From positions 124,001-188,000 of the forward strand of contig JADLFI010000004.1 of the NCBI GenBank assembly GCA_020845635.1: a stretch of DNA of 64,000 bases, read 5' to 3'. A model generated the notes under the pieces. It saw only the letters and a list, made by a program, of their open reading frames with translations, searched no databases and was not told the DNA's origin. The position numbers and the translations under genes were made by a program. The DNA is from Bacteroidia bacterium. Its GTDB lineage: Bacteria > Bacteroidota > Bacteroidia > UBA4408. Numbering within the stretch: the stretch's first letter is position 1; each line of letters opens with the position of its first letter. Of this stretch, positions 1 through 8,991 are shown one piece after another.

Positions 1-680
1 TTTACTGTGGCACCCAATCCTAATGCAGCGCGTGTAGCAAATTCACCAACGGTACCTGCTCCTATTATCACTACTTCGGTGGGTGGAGTTCCGGTAATTC
101 CGCCAAACATACTTCCGTTTCCGTTATTAATATTACTTAAATATTCGGCAGCAATCAAAATAGAGGTATTACCTGCAATCTCGCTCATAGAACGAACAAT
201 GGGAAAAATCCCGTCTTCGTCTTTAATGTAATTAAAGGCAATGGTGGTCAGCTTCTTATCCATAAGCTGTTTAATATAATTATTACCTTGTACGGTTAGT
301 TGCAATGCTGAAAATAATGTTTGTTTTCTTTGCATCATGGCTATTTCCTCTTCCGAAGGGGGGGCAACTTTTAAAATAATGTCTGCCTCATATACTTCTT
401 TGGCACTATAAACAATTTTTGCTCCTGCTTCGCTATAGTCTCTGTCATCAAAGTTAGCGGCCTTACCTGAATCTGATTCCAATACAATTCTATGCCCATT
501 ATTAACCAATAATGCTACCGACTCGGGAACTAAACAAACTCTATTTTCCTGAAAATATGTTTCCTTAGGAATACCTATAAAAAGAGAACCTTTTTTGTGC
601 GAAACCTCCAGTGTTTCCTCCTGAGGCATTAGTCCGCCTTGCTTTTGCAGAGATAATAGTACGTCTTTTGATGTTTTCAT
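1..680 (-). CDS. ald: Alanine dehydrogenase, partial (C-terminus beyond left edge)
   Basis: This frame is absent from the ORF track because it runs off the window. Reading leftward from the ATG at 680 gives about 226 residues. An N-terminal stretch of about 30 residues precedes the family motif IGIPKETYFQENRV, which is the substrate-binding start of alanine dehydrogenase / transhydrogenase-like proteins. Near the left edge the Rossmann motif VIIGAGTVGEFATRAA marks the start of the NAD-binding domain. The family interconverts L-alanine and pyruvate plus ammonia with NAD in the cytoplasm. The N-terminal extension is common in Bacteroidota homologues. tsaE lies 65 bases upstream on the same strand, so co-transcription is plausible. 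A transhydrogenase alpha subunit is the main alternative, but the N-terminus fits Ald better. Confidence 0.85.
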   Translation of the reverse strand, partial: MKTSKDVLLSLQKQGGLMPQEETLEVSHKKGSLFIGIPKETYFQENRVCLVPESVALLVNNGHRIVLESDSGKAANFDDRDYSEAGAKIVYSAKEVYEADIILKVAPPSEEEIAMMQRKQTLFSALQLTVQGNNYIKQLMDKKLTTIAFNYIKDEDGIFPIVRSMSEIAGNTSILIAAEYLSNINNGNGSMFGGITGTPPTEVVIIGAGTVGEFATRAALGLGATV

Positions 681-745
681 GGTTAGGTATTGGGTGTAGT
701 TTTGTACAAAGTTAATTTTTTTATATTCGAATTAAAAGTTAAATA

Positions 746-1168
746 TTAAAACAATTCTATTGAATACTGGCGGTGGCCGGATAAGTAGGTAATGTTTATT
801 AATACATGTTGGTTAGGAACCAAATCAGATATTTTCTCGGCCCACTCTATAAAGCATAAATTTCCTGAGGCAAAATATTCTTCAACACCTATATCTAAAG
901 CTTCTTCAATGGAGTTTATACGATAAAAGTCAAAATGGTAAATTGTTTTATTCCTATTGGTTTTATACTCATTCACCAAACTAAAAGTAGGACTGCTAAC
1001 TTTATCTATGACACCTAGTTTTTTACACAATTCAACTATCAATGTAGTTTTGCCGCTTCCCATAGAGCCATTAAACAATACTATGTTACTATGAGAAAGA
1101 AAAGGAATAATACTATCGGCAATATCACTTATTTTTTCAATGGGTACATGTCCTAGTTCTTTTTTCAT
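746..1168 (-). CDS. tsaE: tRNA threonylcarbamoyladenosine biosynthesis ATPase TsaE
   Basis: This 140-residue protein has the normal size for TsaE (YjeE). A P-loop, GSMGSGKTTLIVELCKKLG, sits at about residues 34-52. It is followed by the family signatures SSPTFSLVNEY and IYHFDFYRI and by FIEWAEKI near residue 110. TsaE works with TsaB and TsaD to attach threonylcarbamoyl to A37 of ANN-decoding tRNAs. The start is a clear ATG at 1168. The gene lies 65 bases upstream of ald on the same strand and is divergent from corA. Identification rests on the P-loop plus flanking motifs and is firm. Confidence 0.92.
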   Translation of the reverse strand: MKKELGHVPIEKISDIADSIIPFLSHSNIVLFNGSMGSGKTTLIVELCKKLGVIDKVSSPTFSLVNEYKTNRNKTIYHFDFYRINSIEEALDIGVEEYFASGNLCFIEWAEKISDLVPNQHVLINITYLSGHRQYSIELF

Positions 1169-1261
1169 TTCTCAAAGATGATAATTATTGTTGAAAATTT
1201 AAAAATGAATAGTTCAAATAATTAACTTTACTGCATGAAGTTTTATTAAGCAGCTTTGTTT

Positions 1262-2338
1262 ATGGCTAAAAGCAAAAAACTCTCTTTTGTAAATAAGCAA
1301 CGAAGTAAGAAGTCATTTTTACCTCCCGGAACAATTGAACCTTCTTCTGACAAACAGCAGGAACAAGCTGTTATTACATGCATAAGATACAATCAAGATT
1401 TTTATGAAGAGAAAATATATCACCAGTTATCGGACATTGAATTTGATAGCCCTGAGCAAACTATTCTTTGGATTCATATTGGTGGAATAAACAACACCCC
1501 AATAATTGAAAGAATAGGTAATGCCTACAATATTCACCCATTAACTTTAGAGGATATTACCAATACCGACCAAAGACCTAAGTTTGAAGATTATGAAAGC
1601 TATATTGTAGCAGTTATGAAAATGCTTAGCTATGATACGGAGTTGCATGGTGAGCAATTGTTTATTATTTTAAAAAATAATATTGTTATATCCTTTTTAG
1701 AGAGTAATGATAGCGATACTCTTACCTTTGTCCGCAAAAGGATTAAAGAAGGACAAGGACGCTTTAGAAAATTGGGAGCAGATTACTTATGTTATGCTAT
1801 AGTTGATAATGTAGTGGACAATTATTTTAATATTCTGGAAAAAATTGGCGACAAGATTGAGTTAATAGATAGCCAGATTATTATTAAACCCATGCCTGAT
1901 ACCCTACTACAGTTACATAGTTTGAAGCGCGAAATGATACATTTGCGAAAGTTAGTATGGCCTATGCGTGATATGGTAAATAGTTTGGAAAGGAGTGATA
2001 CAATTTTTATCCAACCGTCAACCGACTTGTATCTGCGCGATGTGCAAGACCACATTATACGTGTTATTGAAACGGTTGAAAACTACCGAGACTTAATTAA
2101 TGGAATGATGGAGATTTACTTATCGAGTATAAGTAATAAAATGAATGAAATTATGAAGGTGTTGACCATTATCTCAACCTTATTTATTCCGGTAACATTT
2201 ATTGTAGGTGTATATGGAATGAACTTTGAGAATATGCCTGAATTACACTCACGTTATGGTTATGCTGTGGTATGGATAATTATGTTGGCGGTGATGATTA
2301 GTTTGCTTTATTATTTTAGAAGAAAAAAATGGTTGTAA
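1262..2338 (+). CDS. corA: CorA family magnesium/cobalt transporter
   Basis: About 358 residues. The large N-terminal cytoplasmic domain is rich in charged residues. The C-terminus has two membrane helices, with the diagnostic YGMN motif (VGVYGMNFENMPE) between them and a basic tail (YYFRRKKWL). CorA pentamers passively import Mg2+ and can carry Co2+ or Ni2+. The ORF track begins at a TTG at 1256. The ATG two codons downstream (1262, MAKSKKLS) is the better start, since neither has a Shine-Dalgarno and ATG is the common codon here. pyrC follows after 15 bases on the same strand. Confidence 0.93.
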   Translation: MAKSKKLSFVNKQRSKKSFLPPGTIEPSSDKQQEQAVITCIRYNQDFYEEKIYHQLSDIEFDSPEQTILWIHIGGINNTPIIERIGNAYNIHPLTLEDITNTDQRPKFEDYESYIVAVMKMLSYDTELHGEQLFIILKNNIVISFLESNDSDTLTFVRKRIKEGQGRFRKLGADYLCYAIVDNVVDNYFNILEKIGDKIELIDSQIIIKPMPDTLLQLHSLKREMIHLRKLVWPMRDMVNSLERSDTIFIQPSTDLYLRDVQDHIIRVIETVENYRDLINGMMEIYLSSISNKMNEIMKVLTIISTLFIPVTFIVGVYGMNFENMPELHSRYGYAVVWIIMLAVMISLLYYFRRKKWL

Positions 2339-2353
2339 TTATCATAAATAACG

Positions 2354-3694
2354 ATGAAAAAGTATATCATAAATAATGCCTATATTGTAAATGAAGGTAA
2401 GACTTTTGTTGGCTCAGTATGTATTGAAAATGGCTTAATAACGCAAATAGAGAACAAAACTATCAGCAAGCATGGTTATATTACTATTGATGCTGAGGGC
2501 AAATATTTATTGCCCGGGTTAATTGACGACCAAGTGCATTTTAGAGAGCCGGGCCTTACACACAAGGGGAATATTTATTCAGAGGCAAAAGCGGCTGTAG
2601 CCGGTGGCATTACCTCCTATATGGAAATGCCTAATACTGTGCCTAATGCTGTAACAATTGATTTGTTAGAAGATAAATATAAAATTGCCCAACAAACTTC
2701 ATTAGCTAATTATTCTTTCTTTATGGGGGCTACCAACAATAACCTAAATGAGTTATTAAGAGTTAATCCTCAGCAAGTATGCGGAATAAAAATATTTATG
2801 GGTTCTTCTACGGGAAATATGTTGGTTGATAACTTAGAAGTGCTTAGAAAAATATTTAAAGAAGTTAATTTGCTTATTGCTACACATTGTGAAGATGATG
2901 TAATGATAAAACAAAACCTGCAACAATTTGTTCAGAAATATGGTGTTGAATTAAATGCTGAGAGTCATTATTTGATTAGGAACGAAGAGGCTTGTTATCG
3001 CTCTTCTTCTTTGGCGGTTGAATTAGCTAAAGAATACAATGCCCGACTACATATTTTACATATAAGCACTGCAAAAGAAATTAGTTTGTTTTCAAATATT
3101 GAAAAACCTGAAGATAAAAGAATAACGGCAGAAGCATGCTTACATCATATTTGGTTTAATAATACTGACTATGCCACAAAAGGTAATTTTATAAAATGGA
3201 ATCCGGCCGTAAAAACTAAACATGATAGTGAGTCATTGTTAAAGGCAGTAATTGAAAACTATATTGATGTTTTGGCAACCGACCACGCCCCACATACACT
3301 AGAAGAAAAAAACAAACCATATTTAGAAGCCCCATCAGGCGGACCGTTGGTGCAACATGCCTTAGTGGCTTGGTTAGAATTATTTTTACAAAATAAAATT
3401 AGTTTGGAGAAAATAGTTGAAAAAACCAGTCATAATGTGGCTAAAATATTTCATATTAAGAATCGTGGATTTATTCGTGAAGGGTATTTTGCCGATTTGG
3501 TTTTGGTGAATATGAATCATCCATGGCAAGTCAGTAAAAATAATATTTTGTATCATTGCGCTTGGAGTCCGTTTGAGGGGAACACTTTCAGAGCTTATGT
3601 AGAAAAAACATTCGTAAATGGCAATATGGTTTACAATCAGGGTCTATTTGATGAAACCATAAAAGGAAAAAGACTGGAGTTTAACCGCTCTTGA
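2354..3694 (+). CDS. pyrC: Dihydroorotase (class I type)
   Basis: This 446-residue amidohydrolase closes carbamoyl-aspartate to dihydroorotate, step three of pyrimidine synthesis. Motifs seen in order are DDQVHFREPGLTHKG (about residues 59-73), the carboxylated-lysine segment GIKIFMGSSTGNM, the metal-binding THCED and LHILHIST, and the catalytic ATDHAPHT near residue 313. The first metal motif reads QVH where canonical enzymes have HxH. I recall this variant in Bacteroidota dihydroorotases, but a search should confirm it. The length matches class I enzymes. It starts 15 bases after corA and probably shares its transcript. An allantoinase or hydantoinase is less likely given the REPG and DHAPHT context. 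Confidence 0.9.
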   Translation: MKKYIINNAYIVNEGKTFVGSVCIENGLITQIENKTISKHGYITIDAEGKYLLPGLIDDQVHFREPGLTHKGNIYSEAKAAVAGGITSYMEMPNTVPNAVTIDLLEDKYKIAQQTSLANYSFFMGATNNNLNELLRVNPQQVCGIKIFMGSSTGNMLVDNLEVLRKIFKEVNLLIATHCEDDVMIKQNLQQFVQKYGVELNAESHYLIRNEEACYRSSSLAVELAKEYNARLHILHISTAKEISLFSNIEKPEDKRITAEACLHHIWFNNTDYATKGNFIKWNPAVKTKHDSESLLKAVIENYIDVLATDHAPHTLEEKNKPYLEAPSGGPLVQHALVAWLELFLQNKISLEKIVEKTSHNVAKIFHIKNRGFIREGYFADLVLVNMNHPWQVSKNNILYHCAWSPFEGNTFRAYVEKTFVNGNMVYNQGLFDETIKGKRLEFNRS

Positions 3695-3727
3695 AGTTTG
3701 AATTAAGAAAAAGGATTTATGAAGTCT

Positions 3728-4705
3728 TTATTGCTTTATGAATTTTTGAAAAAATGATTTTCCGTCAGGCATGATGATTTTACAGAAATATACACCCTGT
3801 TTTAAGCTCCCAATATGTATGGTTTCTGCCTCAAAGTTTTGTTGATATATTGCTGTTCGCCCATATCCATCAGTAATTTGTACACTTGCAATTTTTTGTT
3901 GCCTGGTGTTAATATGTAGTATCTGACTTGCCGGGTTGGGATAAATAACAAAATTATCTTCTGTTTTCTCTGTTAATGAATTTACCACCCGGTTTATTAC
4001 TCCTATTGCGTCTAAATCAAAACCACCCTGTGGGAACTCGGTAGGGTAGTGCTCGTTAATAATATTATTATTTTTGTCGTATGTGGCAAACAAAGGATTA
4101 ATGCTTCCAATCACATCAATTACTTTAACATGAGTAATATGGTTAATGTCAAGTCCGGAAATTCCATCCAGCTCAGCTAAATCAAATGGAGTACCATATA
4201 ATGCTCTGTATTTTCCGGCCAGGTTATCGTAATGACTTGCATTATCATCATAATCAAAAGGTCCAACCTGAACATCTGTAGGACGATTGGAAGTGGCTTT
4301 AAACCTAAAGAAATTAACACCATCGCTGCTTACCTCCACAAAAGCTAATTCTAAAAATTCGTCTATAAATGCGTTCTCAAAAACAGCAAAGTCAAACCCT
4401 GGCCCATTATATATGGGGTTATCAAAAGTAAGCACAGCCCAACCACCATCACCCAAACTAACCACCTGCACCCCATCGGCTTTTCCCAAGGCCATAGTGC
4501 TGTCACCGGTACTTGCAAAACCTTGTGATGGATTAGCGATATTCTGATATCCTCTGTTTACTTGACAACCTGTTGCCCAGCCAATAAAAATACTACTGTC
4601 TTTGTGAATGGCTGTACAACCTGCCGTCCCCACAGGTCCCGGGAATTGTGCCAAAGCTGAAGAGGAGAGAAGGGATAAAAATAATAGTGAAAAAAATTTA
4701 CTCAT
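3728..4705 (-). CDS. Secreted protein with T9SS type A sorting domain, function unknown
   Basis: 325 residues with a clean signal peptide ending in SSALAQ. The body contains GFDFAVFENAF and ELAFVEVSSDGVNFFRF, a beta-rich pattern found in proteins commonly annotated only as cell-surface proteins. The last roughly 75 residues are a classic T9SS sorting domain: VIYPNPASQILHI, then ITDGYGR and GVYFCKI. It should therefore be exported through the outer membrane and anchored or released at the surface. It lies six bases downstream of the cysteine-rich 119-residue gene on the same strand, so the two are probably one transcript. No catalytic motif is visible and no ligand can be named. It is convergent with pyrC, with no obvious terminator between. 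Confidence 0.8.
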   Translation of the reverse strand: MSKFFSLLFLSLLSSSALAQFPGPVGTAGCTAIHKDSSIFIGWATGCQVNRGYQNIANPSQGFASTGDSTMALGKADGVQVVSLGDGGWAVLTFDNPIYNGPGFDFAVFENAFIDEFLELAFVEVSSDGVNFFRFKATSNRPTDVQVGPFDYDDNASHYDNLAGKYRALYGTPFDLAELDGISGLDINHITHVKVIDVIGSINPLFATYDKNNNIINEHYPTEFPQGGFDLDAIGVINRVVNSLTEKTEDNFVIYPNPASQILHINTRQQKIASVQITDGYGRTAIYQQNFEAETIHIGSLKQGVYFCKIIMPDGKSFFQKFIKQ

Positions 4706-4711
4706 AATAAG

Positions 4712-5071
4712 TTATTTATTAAATCCATATACACAATGTTTGCACCCATTTTTACAGCAGTAACCGCGCAATAAGTGGTAAATTGAACTGAATACAAAAT
4801 TTCCTTCAGCATTAAAGTAATAATGAATACCCTCTAACATTTCCTTTTTATGCTTTGGAAAATGATAATTTTTTGCATCTGTAATTAAAGTATTAAGCTC
4901 CGTCAAACAATCATAACACAAACAATCGTTCCAATTATTTTTTACAAATACAATTGTTGCCTCATCAAGGGTTAATGAGTAACAACAACATGTTTCAATA
5001 CTATGCGAGCAACAGTTAAATTGCCGGCTACAACGCTTACATAAATTGGTATGTTTAATTTCCTTTTGCAA
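4712..5071 (-). CDS. Cysteine-rich protein (CWC-like plus DUF5522-like domains)
   Basis: 119 residues with 14 cysteines. The N-terminal half (CKRCSRQFNCC, ETCCC, then CLCYDC) resembles the cysteine-rich CWC family. The C-terminal part (HLLRGYCCKNGCKHCVYGF) resembles DUF5522, whose hallmark is a G-CC-x-NGC-x-HC-x-YG tail. The cysteine spacing suggests zinc or Fe-S binding in the cytoplasm, and there is no signal peptide. The only plausible start is the TTG at 5071 (MQKEIKHTNLCKRC), as no in-frame ATG precedes the first cysteines. The stop is six bases before the secreted T9SS protein. No function is known to me. Treating it as a fusion of two small families is my inference from motifs. Confidence 0.7.
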   Translation of the reverse strand: MQKEIKHTNLCKRCSRQFNCCSHSIETCCCYSLTLDEATIVFVKNNWNDCLCYDCLTELNTLITDAKNYHFPKHKKEMLEGIHYYFNAEGNFVFSSIYHLLRGYCCKNGCKHCVYGFNK

Positions 5072-5302
5072 ATTAATTAACTGAAAAATTACGAAAAGGA
5101 AAGTAATAATTAGGGAGGATAGATTCCGAAAATATTGTACTAAACACTTTTCGTGAGTGTTTAAGCATTATAAACCTATTAAGTATCTGACTTATCTGCT
5201 GGCAGATTTCACAGTTGCACGACAGTTCGTGATTTACACACGATTCCTTAATCTATTTAGGTTGCAAATACAAAGAACATTAGACAAAGATACACAAATT
5301 AT

Positions 5303-6241
5303 TTATGAGAATGATAAAAGGTGTAAAATTGTATCACGCCAAACCAAAATTATTACACCACCCACTGCTACAAGTGCTCCTAAAATTATTGAATATCCGG
5401 CTTTTTCTTTATGAAATATATATGCTAAGGGAATAGCAAAAACCGGGACTAACGAAAAGAGTGTTTGGGCTACAGCCGAGTTGGTTAATGAAATTGTTTG
5501 CATAGCCAGCGATAGTCCTAAAACAGTTGCAAAAAGAGTTCCGAATAACAGGAATAAAACACCCTTATGGTTCTTAGGGTTTACAAGTTCTTCCTTTAAA
5601 TTCTTAATTTCTTTGCTCAATAATTGGAATAAAAAAAGTACTGTCATTCCTATTACAATCCTAATCCATGCGGCATGAAATGATGCAATTTCAAGTGTAT
5701 TACCATCATAAGCCTTTTTTGCCAATACCACACCGGCACCTTGACACAATGCGGCAGCTATAGCATGAGCAATTCCAATTAAATTAATATTTGACTTATT
5801 GCTTTCTTGCTTATTGGCTGAAATATAGATGACACCTAGTATGGTAATTATTATTCCTATAATTCCGATTATATTAATTCTCTCACCAATTAATATGAAT
5901 CCAAAACCCAGAGCAGCACCTGGTGCTAGGGTTGAGAATATACTGGAATTGCGTGCTCCTATATATTTAAATGAAGAAAAAGAAAAGTAATCGCCCAAGG
6001 CTAAGCCGATTACACCCGATAAACCCAACCAAACCCAATACTGTTGGTTAGGGAAAGAAATTAACTCAAGAAAATTAATATTTTCCTTATATAATATAAA
6101 TGGGGTTAGTAAAATGGTAGCGAGTAATAATCTTAATAGATTAATATGGTTTGCATGAAAATATCGTGTACTTAATGAAAAGGGAAATATTCCTATGGCC
6201 CAAACTATAGCTGTGATAATTCCATAAAATTCACCACTCAT
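5303..6241 (-). CDS. EamA/DMT-family transporter
   Basis: About 312 residues with ten hydrophobic segments arranged as two five-helix repeats, the form of EamA (drug/metabolite) exporters. Typical features are the early FYGIITAIVWAIGIFPFS helix and the second-repeat helix ending LGVIYISANK. The substrate cannot be read from sequence. The ORF track starts at a TTG at 6262, inside yggS. The ATG at 6241 (MSGEFYGI) begins right at the first helix and leaves a seven-base gap to yggS, so I prefer it. It is the last gene of a rho-yggS-eamA run. Confidence 0.85.
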   Translation of the reverse strand: MSGEFYGIITAIVWAIGIFPFSLSTRYFHANHINLLRLLLATILLTPFILYKENINFLELISFPNQQYWVWLGLSGVIGLALGDYFSFSSFKYIGARNSSIFSTLAPGAALGFGFILIGERINIIGIIGIIITILGVIYISANKQESNKSNINLIGIAHAIAAALCQGAGVVLAKKAYDGNTLEIASFHAAWIRIVIGMTVLFLFQLLSKEIKNLKEELVNPKNHKGVLFLLFGTLFATVLGLSLAMQTISLTNSAVAQTLFSLVPVFAIPLAYIFHKEKAGYSIILGALVAVGGVIILVWRDTILHLLSFS

Positions 6242-6248
6242 AAATTCA

Positions 6249-6911
6249 CTATCTACTGCCAAAAATAGTACTGCCTATTCTAATCATATTACTGCCGCAG
6301 TCAATAGCAATTTTGTAATCATTACTCATTCCCATGCTTAATGTGCTAAAATTACAATTGGGTAAAGTAAGTTGCAGTTTTAATCTATCATAAAATTTTG
6401 CCAACTCGTTGAACTCACTCATAATTATTTGCTTATTTGAAGTAAGAGTGGCCATGCCCATCAAACCGGTTATTTTTATATGTTGTAGTTCTGATATTTC
6501 ACTACTTGCCAACAATTCTTCCACCTCATTATAAGAGAAACCAAACTTTGTTTCCTCTTGCGCAATGTGTATTTGCAATAAACACGAAATTATACGATTG
6601 TTTTTATGTGCTTCTTTATTTATTTCTTTCAATAGCTTTAAACTATCAACCGCATGGATGAGCGACACAAATGATGCTATGTATTTTACTTTATTGGTTT
6701 GCAGATGCCCAATTAAATGCCACTCGATATCTTTGGGCAATTGCTCATATTTAGCGCATAACTCCTGAACTTTGTTTTCCCCAAAAACTTTCTGGTTATG
6801 TTGATATAAGAACAAAATATCCTCTACCGGCTTGGTTTTTGAAACTGCAACCAAAGCAACTGACTTGGGAATATTTGATAGGATATCCCGATAGGCTTCA
6901 AGATTTACCAC
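6249..6911 (-). CDS. YggS/PLPBP family pyridoxal-phosphate homeostasis protein
   Basis: 220 residues, the standard size. The PLP-binding lysine lies in VALVAVSKTKP (K25). It is followed by FGENKVQEL, WHLIGHLQTNK and the C-terminal LSMGMSNDYKIAID and MIRIGSTIFG motifs that define the family. These cytoplasmic single-domain fold-III proteins bind PLP and balance B6 vitamers and amino-acid pools without a clear catalytic activity. The start appears to be GTG at 6911 because no ATG occurs upstream of the conserved core. It lies 20 bases downstream of rho and seven bases upstream of the EamA gene. Confidence 0.92.
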   Translation of the reverse strand: MVNLEAYRDILSNIPKSVALVAVSKTKPVEDILFLYQHNQKVFGENKVQELCAKYEQLPKDIEWHLIGHLQTNKVKYIASFVSLIHAVDSLKLLKEINKEAHKNNRIISCLLQIHIAQEETKFGFSYNEVEELLASSEISELQHIKITGLMGMATLTSNKQIIMSEFNELAKFYDRLKLQLTLPNCNFSTLSMGMSNDYKIAIDCGSNMIRIGSTIFGSR

Positions 6912-6931
6912 GATACAAATATTGTTTAATT

Positions 6932-8617
6932 CTAATTGTTCATTGACATTAAGAATTCGTCATTATTTCTTGTATTGCGCATACGTTCTTGCAAAAACTC
7001 CATAGCTTCTAACGGAGTCATATCGGCAAGATATTTACGTAAAATCCATAATCTTTGTAGGGTGTCTTTATCTAACAATAAGTCATCTCTACGGGTACTT
7101 GATGCAACAATATCAATAGAAGGGAATACTCTTTTGTTGGCAATTTTACGTTCTAGTTGGAGTTCGCTATTGCCTGTACCTTTAAATTCTTCAAAAATCA
7201 CTTCATCCATTTTTGAACCAGTTTCGGTGAGGGCAGTAGCTATAATAGTGAGTGACCCTCCGTTTTCAATTTTACGGGCCGAACCAAAAAATCTTTTAGG
7301 TTTATGTAATGCATTAGCGTCAACACCCCCGCTAAGCACCTTTCCGGAGGCAGGCTGTACAGTATTATAAGCTCTAGCTAAACGGGTAATACTGTCTAAT
7401 AGAATAACAACATCATGTCCACATTCAACCAGTCTTTTTGATTTTTCCAGCACAATATTGGCAATTTTCACATGTCGTTCTGCAGGTTCATCAAAAGTTG
7501 AGGCAATAACCTCGGCCTTTACATTTCTGGCCATATCAGTAACTTCTTCAGGGCGCTCGTCTATTAATAAAATAATTAAATATACTTCAGGATGATTGGC
7601 AGCAATGGCATTGGCTATATCTTTTAATAATACTGTTTTACCGGTTTTTGGCTGCGCTACAATTAATGCTCTTTGACCTTTACCTATTGGAGTTACCAAA
7701 TCAAATATTCGGGTACTTAAATTATTTTGGGCATGCCCCGTTAACTTAAATTTTTCGTATGGGAAGAGTGGAGTAAGGTAATCAAATGGAACACGATCTC
7801 TAATATATGAAGGTTCGCGGCCGTTAATACTGTCCACCTTTATTAGTGGAAAATATTTTTCTCCTTCGCGCGGAGGTCTGATAGCACCTTTAATCGTATC
7901 ACCGGTTTTTAAACCAAACAATTTTATTTGTGATTGCGATACGTAAATATCGTCAGGTGAATTTAAATAATTATAATCTGAAGAACGAAGGAAACCATAA
8001 CCATCAGGCATTATCTCTAAAACTCCTTCACTAATTACAACACCATCAAAATTATAAACAGGTTCCGGCTTCTTTTCATGATGATAGGGCTTTTTATGTG
8101 GATTATGTTCAAAACTCTTGGGCTTGAATTCCTGATTTTTAAACTCTTTAGTAGGTTCTTTAGATTTGTCCGTTTCTGATTTCTGTGTATTAAGATTTAA
8201 ATCATTATTTTCAGATAATGGCAATTCAGTCTTAACAGTTGAATCAATTTTCTCAGCTTCTATTTGATGATTAATTTCAGGTGAGATATTGTCTGGAGAG
8301 GTAAGTTTGTCAGGGTCCGATTGTGTTTCATTGGTTGTTGAATCGTCAATAATTGAATTTTCATTATTTATCAATTGAGTTTCTGCGGATATAACATTTG
8401 AGGCTTCAATTATCTTCTCAGTTGTTTTAGGTTTTCTTGCTCTTTTTTTAGGGGCTTTGTTTAATTGAACCTCACCTTGTGGTGGAGTAGTTTTTGCAAC
8501 TATTTGCTCAATAAGTTCTTTCTTTGTTAAACTTTCTGATTGTTCAATTTTCAGTTCAAGGGCAATAGTTTTAAGCTCAGCAACTAGCTTATCACTTAGT
8601 TCTTTGTGGGTGTACAT
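6932..8617 (-). CDS. rho: Transcription termination factor Rho with long N-terminal insert
   Basis: 561 residues, well over the roughly 420 of E. coli Rho. Residues 1-45 form a Rho-N helical domain. About residues 50-185 are a low-complexity, charged, probably disordered insert rich in Lys, Glu, Asn and Pro. The RNA-binding cold-shock fold ([18 protein letters not shown]) follows. The ATPase core shows Walker [14 protein letters not shown], Walker [17 protein letters not shown] and the SGGVDANAL loop. It terminates transcription as a hexamer. Inserts of this kind are common in Bacteroidota Rho and may modulate RNA binding or condensation. The start is ATG at 8617, divergent from der across 374 bases. 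Confidence 0.96.
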   Translation of the reverse strand: MYTHKELSDKLVAELKTIALELKIEQSESLTKKELIEQIVAKTTPPQGEVQLNKAPKKRARKPKTTEKIIEASNVISAETQLINNENSIIDDSTTNETQSDPDKLTSPDNISPEINHQIEAEKIDSTVKTELPLSENNDLNLNTQKSETDKSKEPTKEFKNQEFKPKSFEHNPHKKPYHHEKKPEPVYNFDGVVISEGVLEIMPDGYGFLRSSDYNYLNSPDDIYVSQSQIKLFGLKTGDTIKGAIRPPREGEKYFPLIKVDSINGREPSYIRDRVPFDYLTPLFPYEKFKLTGHAQNNLSTRIFDLVTPIGKGQRALIVAQPKTGKTVLLKDIANAIAANHPEVYLIILLIDERPEEVTDMARNVKAEVIASTFDEPAERHVKIANIVLEKSKRLVECGHDVVILLDSITRLARAYNTVQPASGKVLSGGVDANALHKPKRFFGSARKIENGGSLTIIATALTETGSKMDEVIFEEFKGTGNSELQLERKIANKRVFPSIDIVASSTRRDDLLLDKDTLQRLWILRKYLADMTPLEAMEFLQERMRNTRNNDEFLMSMNN

Positions 8618-8991
8618 TTAATAAATAATGATTGGAAATAACAATAAGTCAATTAAAGATTTTTTCTTTATACTTTTAATAATATTTTTTTATAAGAAGA
8701 AAAATAAGGATTCGTGATGCAACAATGAATATTGCGTTGCAATAATACAAAATATATTTAAAACAAAATTATCTCTGTAAAAAAAATATCAATCTAATGC
8801 ATATATTGTTAAGAATTGTGTGAAAGAAACTACCTTAATTGTTTTTATTTGTATATCATTTATTCAAATCTATAAGGTTTTGGTTAATTAATAGAATTAA
8901 ATTATAATATGTAATTTCTATTAAAGCTTTTAGGGAATGACATTAAAATAATAAATATATTATGACTACATTTGTGCCCTAAAATTAGTAA
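8618..8991. other. Divergent rho/der intergenic region
   Basis: 374 very AT-rich bases between the divergent rho and der starts. I see one -7-type element, TACATTTG, facing der. On the rho side no full TTTG-N19-TAnnTTTG pair is clear. There is no ORF of note, tRNA or strong hairpin. A long rho leader would fit Rho autoregulation, but nothing in the sequence proves that. Confidence 0.5.
8967..8974 (+). promoter_or_regulatory. Probable -7 element of der promoter
   Basis: TACATTTG matches the Bacteroidota -7 consensus TAnnTTTG and lies 17 bases before the der ATG. No matching -33 TTTG is seen 19-20 bases upstream, so this is a partial match. Confidence 0.4.

Noticed and set aside
7-231. Plus-strand ORF of 74 aa
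   Set aside because: It is antisense to the partial alanine dehydrogenase, whose Rossmann motif is clear; the ORF has no family features.
5157-5414. Plus-strand ORF of 85 aa upstream of and into the EamA gene
   Set aside because: It overlaps the EamA 3' end antisense, has no recognisable motif, and no promoter stands out.
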